From Teredinibacter franksiae (lineage in GTDB: Bacteria; Pseudomonadota; Gammaproteobacteria; Pseudomonadales; Cellvibrionaceae): 64,000 nucleotides of DNA. The position numbers were made by a program, and so were the translations under genes. This document shows, in pieces, positions 25,063 to 40,000 of this stretch. The notes under the pieces are model-generated. The model did not search any database and was not told the DNA's origin. It saw only the letters and a program-made list of their open reading frames with translations. The DNA is taken from assembly GCF_014218805.1 (NCBI RefSeq), contig NZ_JACJUV010000001.1, positions 1-64,000 of the forward strand. Reading direction: 5' to 3'. How positions within the stretch are numbered: position 1 is the stretch's first letter; each line of letters begins with the position of its first letter.

Positions 25063-28000
25063 TTACTCTGTGAGGAGCTTTCCACGACTAACTAAGTCTT
25101 GAATAATGGCACTTTGATCACCACCAAAGGCCGTTACAAGATCAACCCCTGTAAGCTCTATACTTTGGTCTTCCATGGCGCTGTTGTATATTCCATCATC
25201 GAAGCCGCCATTTGAACTTACATGAATAATAGTATTTCCAGCTTGCACTTCAACGTAGAGGTAGTCGGTTAAAGTTGCATCTGTTTCGTCGATGAGTAAG
25301 TCACGCAAATCAATGGCATCGCCGGTATTTGATGTATCGAAATCGGTAATTTGATCATTCGCCGGCGAGCCCATCGATGCGCCATCGCCTAATTCCCAAG
25401 CAAACACATCGGCGCCAAATCCACCTGTTAAGGTGTCATTACCCGTTCCGCCAAAGAGAAGATCGTTACCGGCACCGCCATCCAAAATATCGTTACCTGC
25501 GTCGCCAATCAGAGCATCTTTTCCTTCAGCACCCACAAGCGAATCATCATTTACGCCGCCAATTAGTATTTCGTCACTATCACTACCTGTAATGGTAGTA
25601 CCACTAACAAATCTTACATCGGCAAAACTGGAATCCGTTAACATACCTTCGGCCACCGTATATTCAAATGTGGTAACTTCGTAATTCGCTCCGCTGGTAT
25701 CAATTGTCATGTAGAGTTCATAGTTACCACTGCCAGTGTCGGTAGTGGTAATTTGTGCGTAATAGTCTCCAGTGCTGGCTGCGGTATATCCTCCCCAGGG
25801 CTGCCCATTATCGGCTATGGTTTGAATAAAGTTTCCGCTCGCGTCATAGATAGACATGTCCACACCAACGCCAGCGTTATCGATGTCAAACCATATATTT
25901 TCACCCTCGACCAATTGTAGATGTAACCAGTCTTCATCTGAACCGTTTGCCGCCGCGCCGTCACTATTGAGGCTACCGTAGTAGGCCGCACTGTAACCAG
26001 TTCTGTTGAGTCCACCTAAGGCCGAACCATCACTGCCAAATAGTGAACGGTCGGTAAAATCAACGGCTGTTGCAATGCTGTTATTGACCGGGGCAGTCTC
26101 TCCATCGCCAGCCACTTCGTTTATTTCCCCGGCGACCATACCGAAATCGTCTTCACTGAGCAGTACCGCTGCAAGGCTAAAGGTACTTGGCCCGGGGCCG
26201 GAAACTGAACCATTGACGGCATTTCCAACAAAGGTAACAGCACCATTTTGTGCAGCTATATCGTTATGTAATAGCGCGGCGTCCGTAACCGAAAATGTAC
26301 CGTCCTGACTATTGCTGATTATAGTATCGCGGTTGGCATCAAGAGGCGGGCTGTATTCCAGGTTAATGGTTAAACCAGCCGTTAGGCTGTCGCCATCGCT
26401 GTCCACGGCCGTTATGGTGAACTGCTCTTGTGCGCCTGTAATCGTCGCATCGACTTCAACACGGTAGTTGTATGCGCCTGTTTGGAAATCAACCGATATC
26501 GTTCCTCCTAGTTCTGTTGTAATAGCGATGTCTTCCAGCACGCCTGGGCTGTAGGTATAGGTGGTTCCATCTATAACAACACTTTCGATATATCCTCCAT
26601 CGGCACCGACGAAGAAGCCACTTGTACCGTCGCCCTCAAGTATTGAAATAGAGCCACTGACTAAACCAGAATCCAGTGTGGCCAGCAGCGTATCGGAGAG
26701 CGCGCTAGCATCGGCAACCTGGATAGCGTAGTCATCGGTACCATTGCCGCTAAGGTCTTGATTTGGGAACGCAATGGGCTCGAGCGAGGCCAAGGAAACA
26801 TCGCCTACGCCAATACCGAACGAGATATCGACATTATTGTTTGTGAGAAAGGTTTCCCATGTGGACTGCAAAGTGCTGTCCACATCGTAGCCGCCGCTGG
26901 GTTCGCCATCAGAAATAAAGTAGACCAGTGTTTTGTCTCCGGCGGGTGGTGCGAAGTCGGTCATTACACCGTTGAGCGCCGTACTGTATTGCGTGCCTCC
27001 GCCGGTGTTAATGTTATTTAAGTAATCCACCGCGCCATTGATATTGTCGCTATACCAACCTGAATTAGTCACATCTGCCGAAAAATCAAAAATTTGGATA
27101 TTTACATTGCCAACACCGTCGTATGAATCGAACAACTCACTCAAGGCATTGCGTGCGATTTCAATACGACTGCCACCCATACTGCCGGATCTATCCAATA
27201 CCACAACAAGGTTATAGGTGCTAACTTCTTCGGAAGCTCGTATTGTGGAAACTATATCGCCACCCACTGGCGCATCGTCTACGAAATTAATGGTTAAATC
27301 GGCCGAAGAAACATTGTCGCCATCATCTAATGTGTAGCTGAACACCTCACTTGAGTTGTCTCCAGCAAGATTATTGCTGAGTATGGTGTATTCGTAGTCC
27401 CCTGCTCGAACACCATTGGCTAGGTCATCTTGGGTATAAACCACCAGTTGCCCTTGGGAGGAATTTACGGTTATCACCCCTACTGCATCCGGCGTGTAAA
27501 CAGTGCCCCCGAATACAATTTCACTAATATCAGCCGTGCTATTAAGCCCCTCGTCGTTGTCCAGTAAATTGCCCGAAGAAATCGCTGACCGGGTTCCAAC
27601 CTCGGTGCCATTAGCGAGCGAGGATTCATAAGCCGTATTACTGTTATCTATAGCGAACGGCACGGGATCATGGCTCAAGGTTAAAACAGCGCTAGTTTGG
27701 TCCCCGTCGGAATCTTCAATTCGGTAAATGACGCTCTCGGATAGATTTACATCGGGCGTGTACGTTGCGCTAAGAACCCTATAGTCGTCGTCGTTGTCGT
27801 TCGCGGTAAATACAACATACCTAAAAGTACTTCCCGGGTTAATATTGACTTCCGTTGCTCCACTAGGAAAAGTTGAAGTATCGACCAAATTCATAGACGC
27901 ATCGTAGACGTACCATTGCCCGCCGTCATTTCCTCCAACAGCGCCTAGCGTGAAGGTTGCCACCGCCGCGTTAGCGTTAAGGTCCAGTGCTATAGCTTCC

Positions 28001-31000
28001 GCATTCCCATTTCGTTGGTCTAATTCATTATTCCGGTCTGCACCACCAGGGGAGTTCAGGCCAAGTCCCTCGTCAGCCGAATAGGTGATATTGCCTGTAC
28101 CATTTCCGGCCGCTAAGTTTAGAACACCAGCATTCTCGAACGCCGTACCTGCATTAAAACCGTAAAGTGTTACTCCGGCAGAAGTCCAGGTAGAAACATC
28201 ACCACCACCTATTGCCACCGGTGACAGCGCCTGCGAAGACGCGTAACTGTAGGAGCCATTTTGATTAACGATGAGTGTTCCGTAATCGGCATTAATGACC
28301 AAGTCCCCGCTGCCATTAAATCCGCTATAGGTTACGCCCTTAAATTCTACGGAAATAACCTGGCTTGCGTCCTGCCCTAGCGTATCAGCCCCGTTTCCAT
28401 CTCCACCGAGCCCCGATATAACACTACCTATCGCCGTTTCGCCAAAACCAACACTGTCATTATCATTGGCCGCTATCGGTGCTGTGTCGGAAACATCAAT
28501 GGTGACCTGTGTCCAATCAGAATTCTTTACACCGTCGCTTGCACGATAGGTAAAACTATCGACTAAATTCTCGCTCAAGCTATGATCGAGTGACGTCGGA
28601 GCAACATAACTAAACGAACCATCACTGAACAGCGTTACAGTTCCCCCTAGCGCTGTTGTTACCGTATTACTGCCATTGACCGTTGCTGAGTTATTACCTG
28701 CTACGTCGGTGGCAAACTCCAATGCACTCAGTACATTGCCTTCAGGGTCACTATCATTTGCCAACACACCAGCAGCAGCGGTAACGGTTAAGGTGGAGCC
28801 TTCCACAGCCGAATAATTTTCTGGCGTGGTTGAGGGTACCTCGTCAATTCGGGTGATATTACTGGTATCTGTATCACTAACTGAAATAGCGTCTGCGGTG
28901 ACTTCTACAGTAATGTCTAAAGATGTTAGATCTAGCACGTCGTTATTAATTGCATCAACGCCTACTTGGGTCAGCTGAATTTGGTTACCCACCAAAACAA
29001 AATAACCGTTGGCGTTGTTGAGCAATTGATGGCTAAGTGGGTCACCACCAGGGTCACTCGAAACATAAGTTGCAACAACATCACCTGAAACAAGTGATTC
29101 CTCCGTAACATCGAGTGCTGTTACTGTTATCTGAGGTGGTAGATCGACAATTACTGTTACTGCCGGGGTGTTGTCCACCACCAAACTTTCAAAATTACCT
29201 CCACTGGTTGCAATGATGGTGACACTGGCACTACTGCCATTACCCGCCAATACTGATACAGCACCTAAACTTGCACCAGCAGCAATGGCAATAACCGCAC
29301 CGTTGCTCAATGTGACCGTTGTAGCAGATTCTGCTGGGTTGGTTAATGTTGCCGTGTAGGTAATCAGCTCACCTTCATTTACGCTGTTAGTTGCGGCAAG
29401 CGCAATGTTGGTCACATCGAGCGTATCGACAACTGAAGTAACGGCTGGTGTTGAATCGATTATGACGGATTCAAAATTACCACCGGAGGTACTATCAATA
29501 ATGGTTGAGATTGAAGACCCATCGACATAAACATCTTCGTCAGCTGCAACCACTACATCAACCGTGCCCGAACTATCCCCCGCCGCAATGGTAATGGTTT
29601 CAAGATTGCTTAACGTAACCGTCATCGCGGCATCGGTTGGATTAGCAACCGTCGCGGTGTAGGTAATCGTGCCACCCGCTTCGGTAATGGAACCCGTTGC
29701 ACCTAAAGAAACCGTGGTTGCATCAACCGTGTCAGTGATAGTTGTTACGGCAGGAGTTGAATCAATCGTGACCGATTCAAAATTACCACCGGAGGTGCTA
29801 TCAATAATGGTTGAGATTGAAGAACCATCCAGGTAAACATCTTCGTCTGCCGCGATAATCACATCAACCGAGCCCGAACTATCGCCCGCCGCAACGGTGA
29901 TGGTTGCACCGTTGCTTAAATTAACGGTCATGGCGGTATCGGTCGGATTGGTAACCGCTGCGGTGTAGGTAATCGTGCCACCCGCTTCGGTAATGGAACC
30001 CGTTGCACCTAAAGAAACCGTGGTTGCATCAATGGTGTCACTTATTGAAGTTACAGCCGCTGTTGAATCGATTATGACCGATTCAAAATTACCACCGGAG
30101 GTACTAGCAATAATGGTTGAGATTGAAGACCCATCGACATAAACATCTTCGTCTGCCGCAACCACTACATCAACCGAGCCCGAACTATCCCCCGCTGCAA
30201 TGGTGATAATTGCACCGTTACTTAAATTAACGGTCATCGAAGTATCGGTTGGATTCGTAACCGCTGCGGTGTAGGTAATCGTTCCGCCCGCTTCGGTAAT
30301 CGAACCCGTTGCCGATAGAGAAACGGTTGTTGCATCAACGGTATCTGCAATAGAAGTCACCGCAGGAGTTGAATCGATAGTGACCGACTCAAAATTACCA
30401 CCCGAAGTACTATCAATAGTGGCTGATATTGAAGAACCATCCAGGTAAACATCTTCGTCTGCCGCGATAATCACATCAACATTGCCCGAAGTATCGCCCG
30501 CCGCAATAGTGATGGTTGCACCATTGCTTAAATTAACGGTCATGGCGGTTTCGGTTGGATTGGTAACCGCTGCGGTGTAGGTAATCGTGCCACCGGCTTC
30601 GGTAATGGAACCCGTTGCACCTAAAGAAACCGTCGTTGCATCAACGGTATCAGCGATGGTTGTTACGGCAGGAGTTGAATCAATCGTGACCGATTCAAAA
30701 TTACCACCGGAGGTACTATCAATAATGGTTGAGATTGAAGACCCATCGACATAAACATCTTCGTCTGCCGCAACCACTACATCGACTGCACCGGAAGTAT
30801 CGCCGGCTGCAATAGTAATGGTTGCACCATTACTTAGATTAACCGTCATCGCGGTATCGGTTGGATTAGTAACCGTCGCGGTGTAGGTAATCGTGCCACC
30901 CGCTTCGGTAATGGAACCCGTTGCACCTAAAGAAACCGTGGTTGCATCAACGGTATCAGCGATGGTTGTTACAGCCGCTGTTGAATCGATTATGACGGAT

Positions 31001-34000
31001 TCAAAATTACCACCGGAGGTACTATCAATAATGGTTGAGATTGAAGACCCATCGACATAAACATCTTCGTCTGCCGCAACCACTACATCGACTGCACCGG
31101 AAGTGTCGCCGGCTGCAATAGTAATGGTTGCACCGTTGCTTAAATTAACGGTCATCGCAGTATCGGTTGGATTGGTAACCGTCGCGGTATAGCTAATGGT
31201 TCCGCCCGCTTCGGTAATGGAACCGGTCGCCGATAGAGAAACCGTGGTTGCATCAACGGTATCTGCAATAGAAGTCACCGCAGGAGTTGAATCGATAGTG
31301 ACCGATTCAAAATTACCACCCGAGGTGCTAGCGATTGTCGCTGAAATATTCGAACCATCGACATACACATCTTCATCCGCCGCAACTACAACATCAACCG
31401 AGCCCGAACTATCCCCCGCTGCAATGGTGATAATTGCACCGTTACTCAAATTAACGGTCATCGAAGTATCGGTTGGATTGGTAACCGCAGCGGTGTAGCT
31501 AATGGTTCCGCCCGCTTCGGTTACTGAACCGGTCGCCGATAAAGAAACCGTCGTTGCATCAACGGTATCAGCGATGGTTGTTACAGCCGCTGCTGAATCG
31601 ATTATGACCGATTCAAAATTACCACCCGAGGTACTATCAATAATGGTTGATATTGAAGAACCATCCAGGTAAACATCTTCGTCTGCCGCGATAATCACAT
31701 CAACCGAGCCCGAACTATCGCCCGCCGCAACGGTGATGGTTGCACCGTTGCTTAAATTAACGGTCATCGCGGTATCGGTCGGATTGGTAACCGCTGCGGT
31801 GTAGGTAATCGTTCCACCGGCTTCGGTAATGGAACCCGTTGCACCTAAAGAAACCGTGGTTGCATCAACCGTGTCAGTGATAGTTGTTACGGCAGGAGTT
31901 GAATCAATCGTGACCGATTCAAAATTACCACCCGAAGTACTATCAATAGTGGCTGATATTGAAGAACCATCCAGGTAAACATCTTCGTCTGCCGCGATAA
32001 TCACATCAACATTGCCCGAACTATCGCCCGCCGCAATAGTAATGGTTGCACCATTACTCAAATTAACGGTCATCGCGGTATCGGTTGGATTCGTAACCGC
32101 TGCTGTGTACGTAATCGTGCCACCCGCTTCGGTAATCGAACCCGTTGCACCTAAAGAAACCGTGGTTGCATCAACCGTGTCAGTGATAGTTGTTACGGCA
32201 GGAGTTGAATCAATCGTTACCGATTCAAAATTACCGCCCGAGGTGCTAGCGATAGTGGCTGATATTGATGAGTCGTCGACATATACATCTTCGTCTGCCG
32301 CAACCACAACATCGACTGCACCGGAAGTATCGCCGGCTGCAATAGTGATGGTTGCACCGTTGCTTAAATTAACGGTCATCGCGGTATCGGTTGGATTGGT
32401 AACCGCTGCTGTGTAGGTAATCGTTCCGCCTGCTTCGGTTATAGAGCCGGTCGCCGATAAAGAAACCGTGGTTGCATCAACCGTGTCAGTGATAGTTGTT
32501 ACGGCAGGAGTTGAATCAATCGTTACCGACTCAAAATTACCACCCGAGGTGCTAGCGATAGTGGCTGATAATGAAGAACCATCCAGGTAAACATCTTCAT
32601 CCGCCGCAACCACTACATCGACTGCACCGGAACTATCGCCCGCCGCAATGGTGATGGTTCCACCATTACTTAAATTAACGGTCATCGCAGTATCGGTTGG
32701 ATTAGTAACCGCTGCGGTGTAGGTAATCGTTCCACCGGCTTCGGTAATGGAACCCGTTGCACCTAAAGAAACCGTGGTTGCATCAACCGTGTCAGTGATA
32801 GTTGTTACGGCAGGAGTTGAATCAATCGTGACCGATTCAAAATTACCGCCCGAGGTGCTAGCGATAGTGGCTGATATTGATGAGCCGTCGACATAAACAT
32901 CTTCGTCAGCCGCAACCACTACATCGACTGCACCGGAAGTATCTCCGGCCGCAATGGTGATGATTGCACCGTTGCTTAAATTAACGGTCATCGCAGTATC
33001 GGTTGGATTGGTAACCGCTGCCGTATAGGTAATCGCTCCACCCGCTTCGGTTACTGAACCGGTCGCTGATAAAGAAACAGTTGTTGCATCCACGGTGTCA
33101 CTTATTGAAGTTACAGCCGCTGTTGAATCAATCGTTACCGATTCAAAATTACCACCCGAGGTGCTAGCGATTGTCGCTGAAACATTAGAACCATCTAGGT
33201 AAACATCTTCATCCGCTGCAACCACTACATCAACCGAGCCCGAACTATCGCCCACCGCAATGGTGATGGTTGCACCGTTGCTTAAATTAACGGTCATGGC
33301 GGTATCGGTCGGATTGGTAACCGCTGCCGTATAGGTAATCGCTCCACCCGCTTCGGTTATAGAACCGGTCGCCGATAGAGAAACAGTTGTTGCATCAACG
33401 GTATCAGCGATGGTTGTTACAGCCGCTGTTGAATCGATTATGACCGATTCAAAATTACCACCCGAGGTGCTAGCGATTGTCGCTGAAACATTGGAACCAT
33501 CGACATACACATCTTCGTCTGCCGCAACCACTACATCGACTGCACCGGAAGTATCTCCGGCTGCAATAGTGATGATTGCACCATTACTCAAATTAACGGT
33601 CATCGCGGTATCAGTGGGATTGGTAACCGCTGCGGTGTACGTAATCGTTCCACCGGCTTCGGTAATGGAACCTGTTGCACCTAAAGAAACAGTTGTTGCA
33701 TCAACGGTGTCACTTATTGAAGTTACAGCCGCTGTTGAATCGATTATGACCGATTCAAAATTACCACCCGAGGTGCTAGCGATAGTGGCTGATATTGATG
33801 AGCCGTCGACATAAACATCTTCGTCAGCCGCAACCACTACATCAACCGAGCCCGAACTATCCCCCGCTGCAATGGTGATAATTGCACCGTTACTTAAATT
33901 AACGGTCATCGAAGTATCGGTTGGATTCGTAACCGCTGCGGTGTAGGTAATCGTTCCGCCCGCTTCGGTAATCGAACCCGTTGCCGATAGAGAAACGGTT

Positions 34001-37000
34001 GTTGCATCAACGGTATCTGCAATAGAAGTCACCGCAGGAGTTGAATCGATAGTGACCGACTCAAAATTACCACCCGAAGTACTATCAATAGTGGCTGATA
34101 TTGAAGAACCATCCAGGTAAACATCTTCGTCTGCCGCGATAATCACATCAACATTGCCCGAAGTATCGCCCGCCGCAATAGTGATGGTTGCACCATTGCT
34201 TAAATTAACGGTCATGGCGGTTTCGGTTGGATTGGTAACCGCTGCGGTGTAGGTAATCGTTCCACCGGCTTCGGTAATGGAACCCGTTGCACCTAAAGAA
34301 ACCGTGGTTGCATCAACCGTGTCAGTGATAGTTGTTACGGCAGGAGTTGAATCAATCGTTACCGATTCAAAATTACCACCCGAGGTGCTAGCAATAGTCG
34401 CTGATATTGAAGAACCATCCAGGTAAACATCTTCATCCGCCGCAACCACTACATCAACCGTGCCCGAACTATCCCCCGCCGCAATGGTAATGGTTTCAAG
34501 ATTGCTTAACGTAACCGTCATCGCAGTATCGGTTGGATTAGTAACCGTCGCGGTGTAGGTAATCGTGCCACCCGCTTCGGTAATCGAACCCGTTGCACCT
34601 AAAGAAACCGTGGTTGCATCAACCGTGTCAGTGATAGTTGTTACGGCAGGAGTTGAATCAATCGTTACCGATTCAAAATTACCACCGGAGGTGCTAGCGA
34701 TAGTGGCTGATAATGAAGAACCATCCAGGTAAACATCTTCGTCGGCGGCAACAATCACATCGACTGTGCCCGAACTATCGCCCGCCGCAATGGTGATGGT
34801 TCCACCATTACTTAAATTAACGGTCATCGCAGTATCGGTTGGATTAGTAACCGCAGCGGTGTAGGTAATCGTTCCGCCTGCTTCGGTAATGGAACCTGTT
34901 GCACCTAAAGAAACCGTGGTTGCATCAACGGTGTCACTTATTGAAGTTACAGCCGCTGTTGAATCAATCGTTACCGATTCAAAATTACCGCCCGAGGTGC
35001 TAGCGATAGTGGCTGATATTGATGAGTCGTCGACATATACATCTTCGTCTGCCGCAACCACAACATCGACTGCACCGGAAGTATCGCCGGCTGCAATAGT
35101 AATGGTTGCACCGTTGCTTAAATTAACGGTCATCGCAGTATCGGTTGGATTGGTAACCGTCGCGGTATAGCTAATGGTTCCGCCCGCTTCGGTAATGGAA
35201 CCGGTCGCCGATAGAGAAACCGTGGTTGCATCAACCGTGTCAGTGATAGTTGTTACGGCAGGAGTTGAATCAATCGTTACCGATTCAAAATTACCACCCG
35301 AGGTGCTAGCGATTGTCGCTGAAATATTCGAACCATCGACATACACATCTTCATCCGCCGCAACTACAACATCAACCGAGCCCGAACTATCCCCCGCTGC
35401 AATGGTGATAATTGCACCGTTACTTAAATTAACGGTCATCGAAGTATCGGTTGGATTGGTAACCGCAGCGGTGTAGCTAATGGTTCCGCCCGCTTCGGTT
35501 ATAGAACCGGTCGCCGATAGAGAAACCGTGGTTGCATCAACCGTGTCAGTGATAGTTGTTACGGCAGGAGTTGAATCAATCGTTACCGATTCAAAATTAC
35601 CACCCGAGGTGCTAGCGATTGTCGCTGAAACATTGGAACCATCCAGGTAAACATCTTCATCAGCCGCAACCACTACATCGACTGCACCGGAAGTATCGCC
35701 GGCTGCAATAGTAATGGTTGCACCATTACTTAGATTAACGGTCATCGCAGTATCGGTTGGATTGGTAACCGTCGCGGTATAGCTAATGGTTCCGCCCGCT
35801 TCGGTAATGGAACCGGTCGCCGATAAAGAAACGGTTGTTGCATCAACAGTATCTACAATAGAAGTTACAGCCTCTGTTGAATCGATTATGACCGATTCAA
35901 AATTACCACCCGAGGTGCTAGCGATTGTCGCTGAAACATTGGAACCATCCAGGTAAACATCTTCATCCGCTGCAACCACAACATCAACCGAGCCCGAACT
36001 ATCCCCCGCTGCAATGGTGATAATTGCACCGTTACTTAAATTAACGGTCATCGAAGTATCGGTTGGATTCGTAACCGCTGCGGTGTAGGTAATCGTTCCG
36101 CCCGCTTCGGTAATCGAACCCGTTGCCGATAGAGAAACGGTTGTTGCATCAACGGTATCTGCAATAGAAGTCACCGCAGGAGTTGAATCGATAGTGACCG
36201 ACTCAAAATTACCACCCGAAGTACTATCAATAGTGGCTGATATTGAAGAACCATCCAGGTAAACATCTTCGTCTGCCGCGATAATCACATCAACATTGCC
36301 CGAAGTATCGCCCGCCGCAATAGTGATGGTTGCACCATTGCTTAAATTAACGGTCATGGCGGTTTCGGTTGGATTGGTAACCGCGGCGGTATAGGTAATG
36401 GTTCCGCCCGCTTCGGTAATGGAACCCGTTGCACCTAAAGAAATGGTTGTTGCATCAACGGTGTCAGTGATGGTTGTTACGGCAGGCGTTGAATCAATCG
36501 TGACCGATTCAAAATTTCCACCCGAGGTGCTAGCGATTGTCGCTGAAACAGTGGAACCATCGACATATACATCTTCGTCTTCCGCAAACGCTACATCAAG
36601 CGAGCCCGAACTATCGCCCGCCGCAATAGTGATGGTTGCACCATTACTTAAATTAACGGTCATCGCGGTATCGGTGGGATTAGTAACCGCAGCGGTGTAC
36701 GTAATCGTTCCACCCGCTTCGGTAATGGAACCCGTTGCACCTAAAGAAACCGTGGTTGCATCAACGGTATCAGCGATGGTTGTTACAGCCGCTGTTGAAT
36801 CGATTATGACCGATTCAAAATTACCACCGGAGGTGCTAGCAATAATGGTTGAGATTGAAGACCCATCGACATAAACATCTTCGTCGGCGGCAACAATCAC
36901 ATCAACCGTGCCCGAACTATCGCCCGCCGCAATGGTGATGGTTGCACCGTTGCTTAAATTAACGGTCATCGCGGTATCGGTGGGATTCGTAACCGCTGCG

Positions 37001-40000
37001 GTGTAGGTAATCGTTCCGCCCGCTTCGGTAATCGAACCCGTTGCCGATAGAGAAACAGTTGTTGAATCAATGGTGTCACTTATTGAAGTTACAGCCGCTG
37101 TTGAATCAATCGTTACCGATTCAAAATTACCACCCGAGGTGCTAGCAATAGTCGCTGATATTGAAGAACCATCCAGGTAAACATCTTCGTCAGCTGCAAC
37201 CACAACATCAACCGAGCCCGAACTATCGCCCGCCGCAACGGTGATGGTTGCACCGTTGCTTAAATTAACGGTCATCGCGGTATCGGTCGGATTGGTAACC
37301 GCTGCGGTGTAGGTAATCGTTCCACCGGCTTCGGTAATGGAACCCGTTGCACCTAAAGAAACCGTGGTTGCATCAACCGTGTCAGTGATAGTTGTTACGG
37401 CAGGAGTTGAATCAATCGTGACCGATTCAAAATTACCACCCGAAGTACTATCAATAGTGGCTGATATTGAAGAACCATCCAGGTAAACATCTTCGTCAGC
37501 CGCAACCACTACATCGACTGCACCGGAAGTATCTCCGGCCGCAATGGTGATGATTGCACCGTTGCTTAAATTAACGGTCATCGCAGTATCGGTTGGATTG
37601 GTAACCGCTGCCGTATAGGTAATCGTTCCACCCGCTTCGGTTACTGAACCGGTCGCTGATAAAGAAACAGTTGTTGCATCCACGGTGTCACTTATTGAAG
37701 TTACAGCCGCTGTTGAATCAATCGTTACCGACTCAAAATTACCGCCCGAGGTGCTAGCGATTGTCGCTGAAACATTAGAACCATCTAGGTAAACATCTTC
37801 ATCCGCTGCAACCACTAAATCAACCGAGCCCGAACTATCGCCCGCCGCAATGGTGATGGTTGCACCGTTGCTTAAATTAACGATCATCGCAGTATCGGTT
37901 GGATTGGTAACCGTCGCGGTATAGCTAATGGTTCCGCCCGCTTCGGTAATGGAACCGGTCGCCGATAGAGAAACCGTGGTTGCATCAACCGTGTCAGTGA
38001 TAGTTGTTACGGCAGGAGTTGAATCAATCGTTACCGATTCAAAATTACCACCCGAGGTGCTAGCGATTGTCGCTGAAATATTCGAACCATCGACATACAC
38101 ATCTTCATCCGCCGCAACTACAACATCAACCGAGCCCGAACTATCCCCCGCTGCAATGGTGATAATTGCACCGTTACTTAAATTAACGGTCATCGAAGTA
38201 TCGGTTGGATTGGTAACCGCAGCGGTGTAGCTAATGGTTCCGCCCGCTTCGGTTACTGAACCGGTCGCCGATAAAGAAACCGTCGTTGCATCAACGGTAT
38301 CAGCGATGGTTGTTACAGCCGCTGCTGAATCGATTATGACCGATTCAAAATTACCACCGGAGGTACTATCAATAATGGTTGATATTGAAGAACCATCCAG
38401 GTAAACATCTTCGTCTGCCGCGATAATCACATCAACCGAGCCCGAACTATCGCCCGCCGCAACGGTGATGGTTGCACCGTTGCTTAAATTAACGGTCATG
38501 GCGGTATCGGTCGGATTGGTAACCGCTGCGGTGTAGGTAATCGTTCCACCGGCTTCGGTAATGGAACCCGTTGCACCTAAAGAAACCGTGGTTGCATCAA
38601 CCGTGTCAGTGATAGTTGTTACGGCAGGAGTTGAATCAATCGTGACCGATTCAAAATTACCACCGGAGGTGCTAGCGATAGTGGCTGATAATGAAGAACC
38701 ATCCAGGTAAACATCTTCGTCTGCCGCAACCACTACATCGACTGCACCGGAAGTATCTCCGGCCGCAATGGTGATGATTGCACCGTTGCTTAAATTAACG
38801 ATCATCGCAGTATCGGTTGGATTGGTAACCGCTGCCGTATAGGTAATCGCTCCACCCGCTTCGGTTATAGAACCGGTCGCCGATAGAGAAACAGTTGTTG
38901 CATCAACGGTATCAGCGATGGTTGTTACAGCCGCTGTTGAATCGATTATGACGGATTCAAAATTACCACCGGAGGTACTATCAATAATGGTTGAGATTGA
39001 AGACCCATCGACATAAACATCTTCGTCGGCGGCAACAATCACATCAACCGTGCCCGAACTATCGCCCGCCGCAATGGTGATGGTTGCACCGTTGCTTAAA
39101 TTAACGATCATGGCGGTATCGGTGGGATTCGTAACCGCTGCGGTGTAGGTAATCGTTCCGCCCGCTTCGGTAATCGAACCCGTTGCCGATAGAGAAACAG
39201 TTGTTGAATCAATGGTGTCACTTATTGAAGTTACAGCCGCTGTTGAATCAATCGTTACCGATTCAAAATTACCACCCGAGGTGCTAGCAATAGTCGCTGA
39301 TATTGAAGAACCATCCAGGTAAACATCTTCGTCAGCTGCAACCACAACATCAACCGAGCCCGAACTATCGCCCGCCGCAATGGTGATGGTTGCACCGTTG
39401 CTTAAATTAACGATCATGGCGGTATCGGTGGGATTCGTAACCGCTGCGGTGTAGGTAATCGTTCCGCCCGCTTCGGTAATCGAACCCGTTGCCGATAGAG
39501 AAACAGTTGTTGAATCAATGGTGTCACTTATTGAAGTTACAGCAGGTGTTGAATCAATCGTGACCGATTCAAAATTACCGCCCGAGGTGCTAGCAATATT
39601 GGCTGATATTGAAGCCCCATCCACATATACATCTTCGTCGGCGGCAACCACTACATCAACTGCACCGGAAGTATCCCCCGCTGCAATAGTGATGATTGCA
39701 CCATTACTTAGATTAACGGTCATCGAAGTATCGGTTGGATTCGTAACCGCTGCGGTGTAGGTAATCGTTCCACCGGCTTCGGTAATGGAACCGGTCGCCG
39801 ATAAAGAAACAGTTGTTGCATCAACAGTATCTGCAATAGAAGTCACCGCAGGTGTTGAATCAATCGTGACCGATTCAAAATTACCGCCCGAGGTGCTAGC
39901 AATATTGGCTGATATTGAAGCCCCATCCACATATACATCTTCGTCGGCGGCAACCACTACATCAACTGCACCGGAAGTATCCCCCGCTGCAATAGTGATG

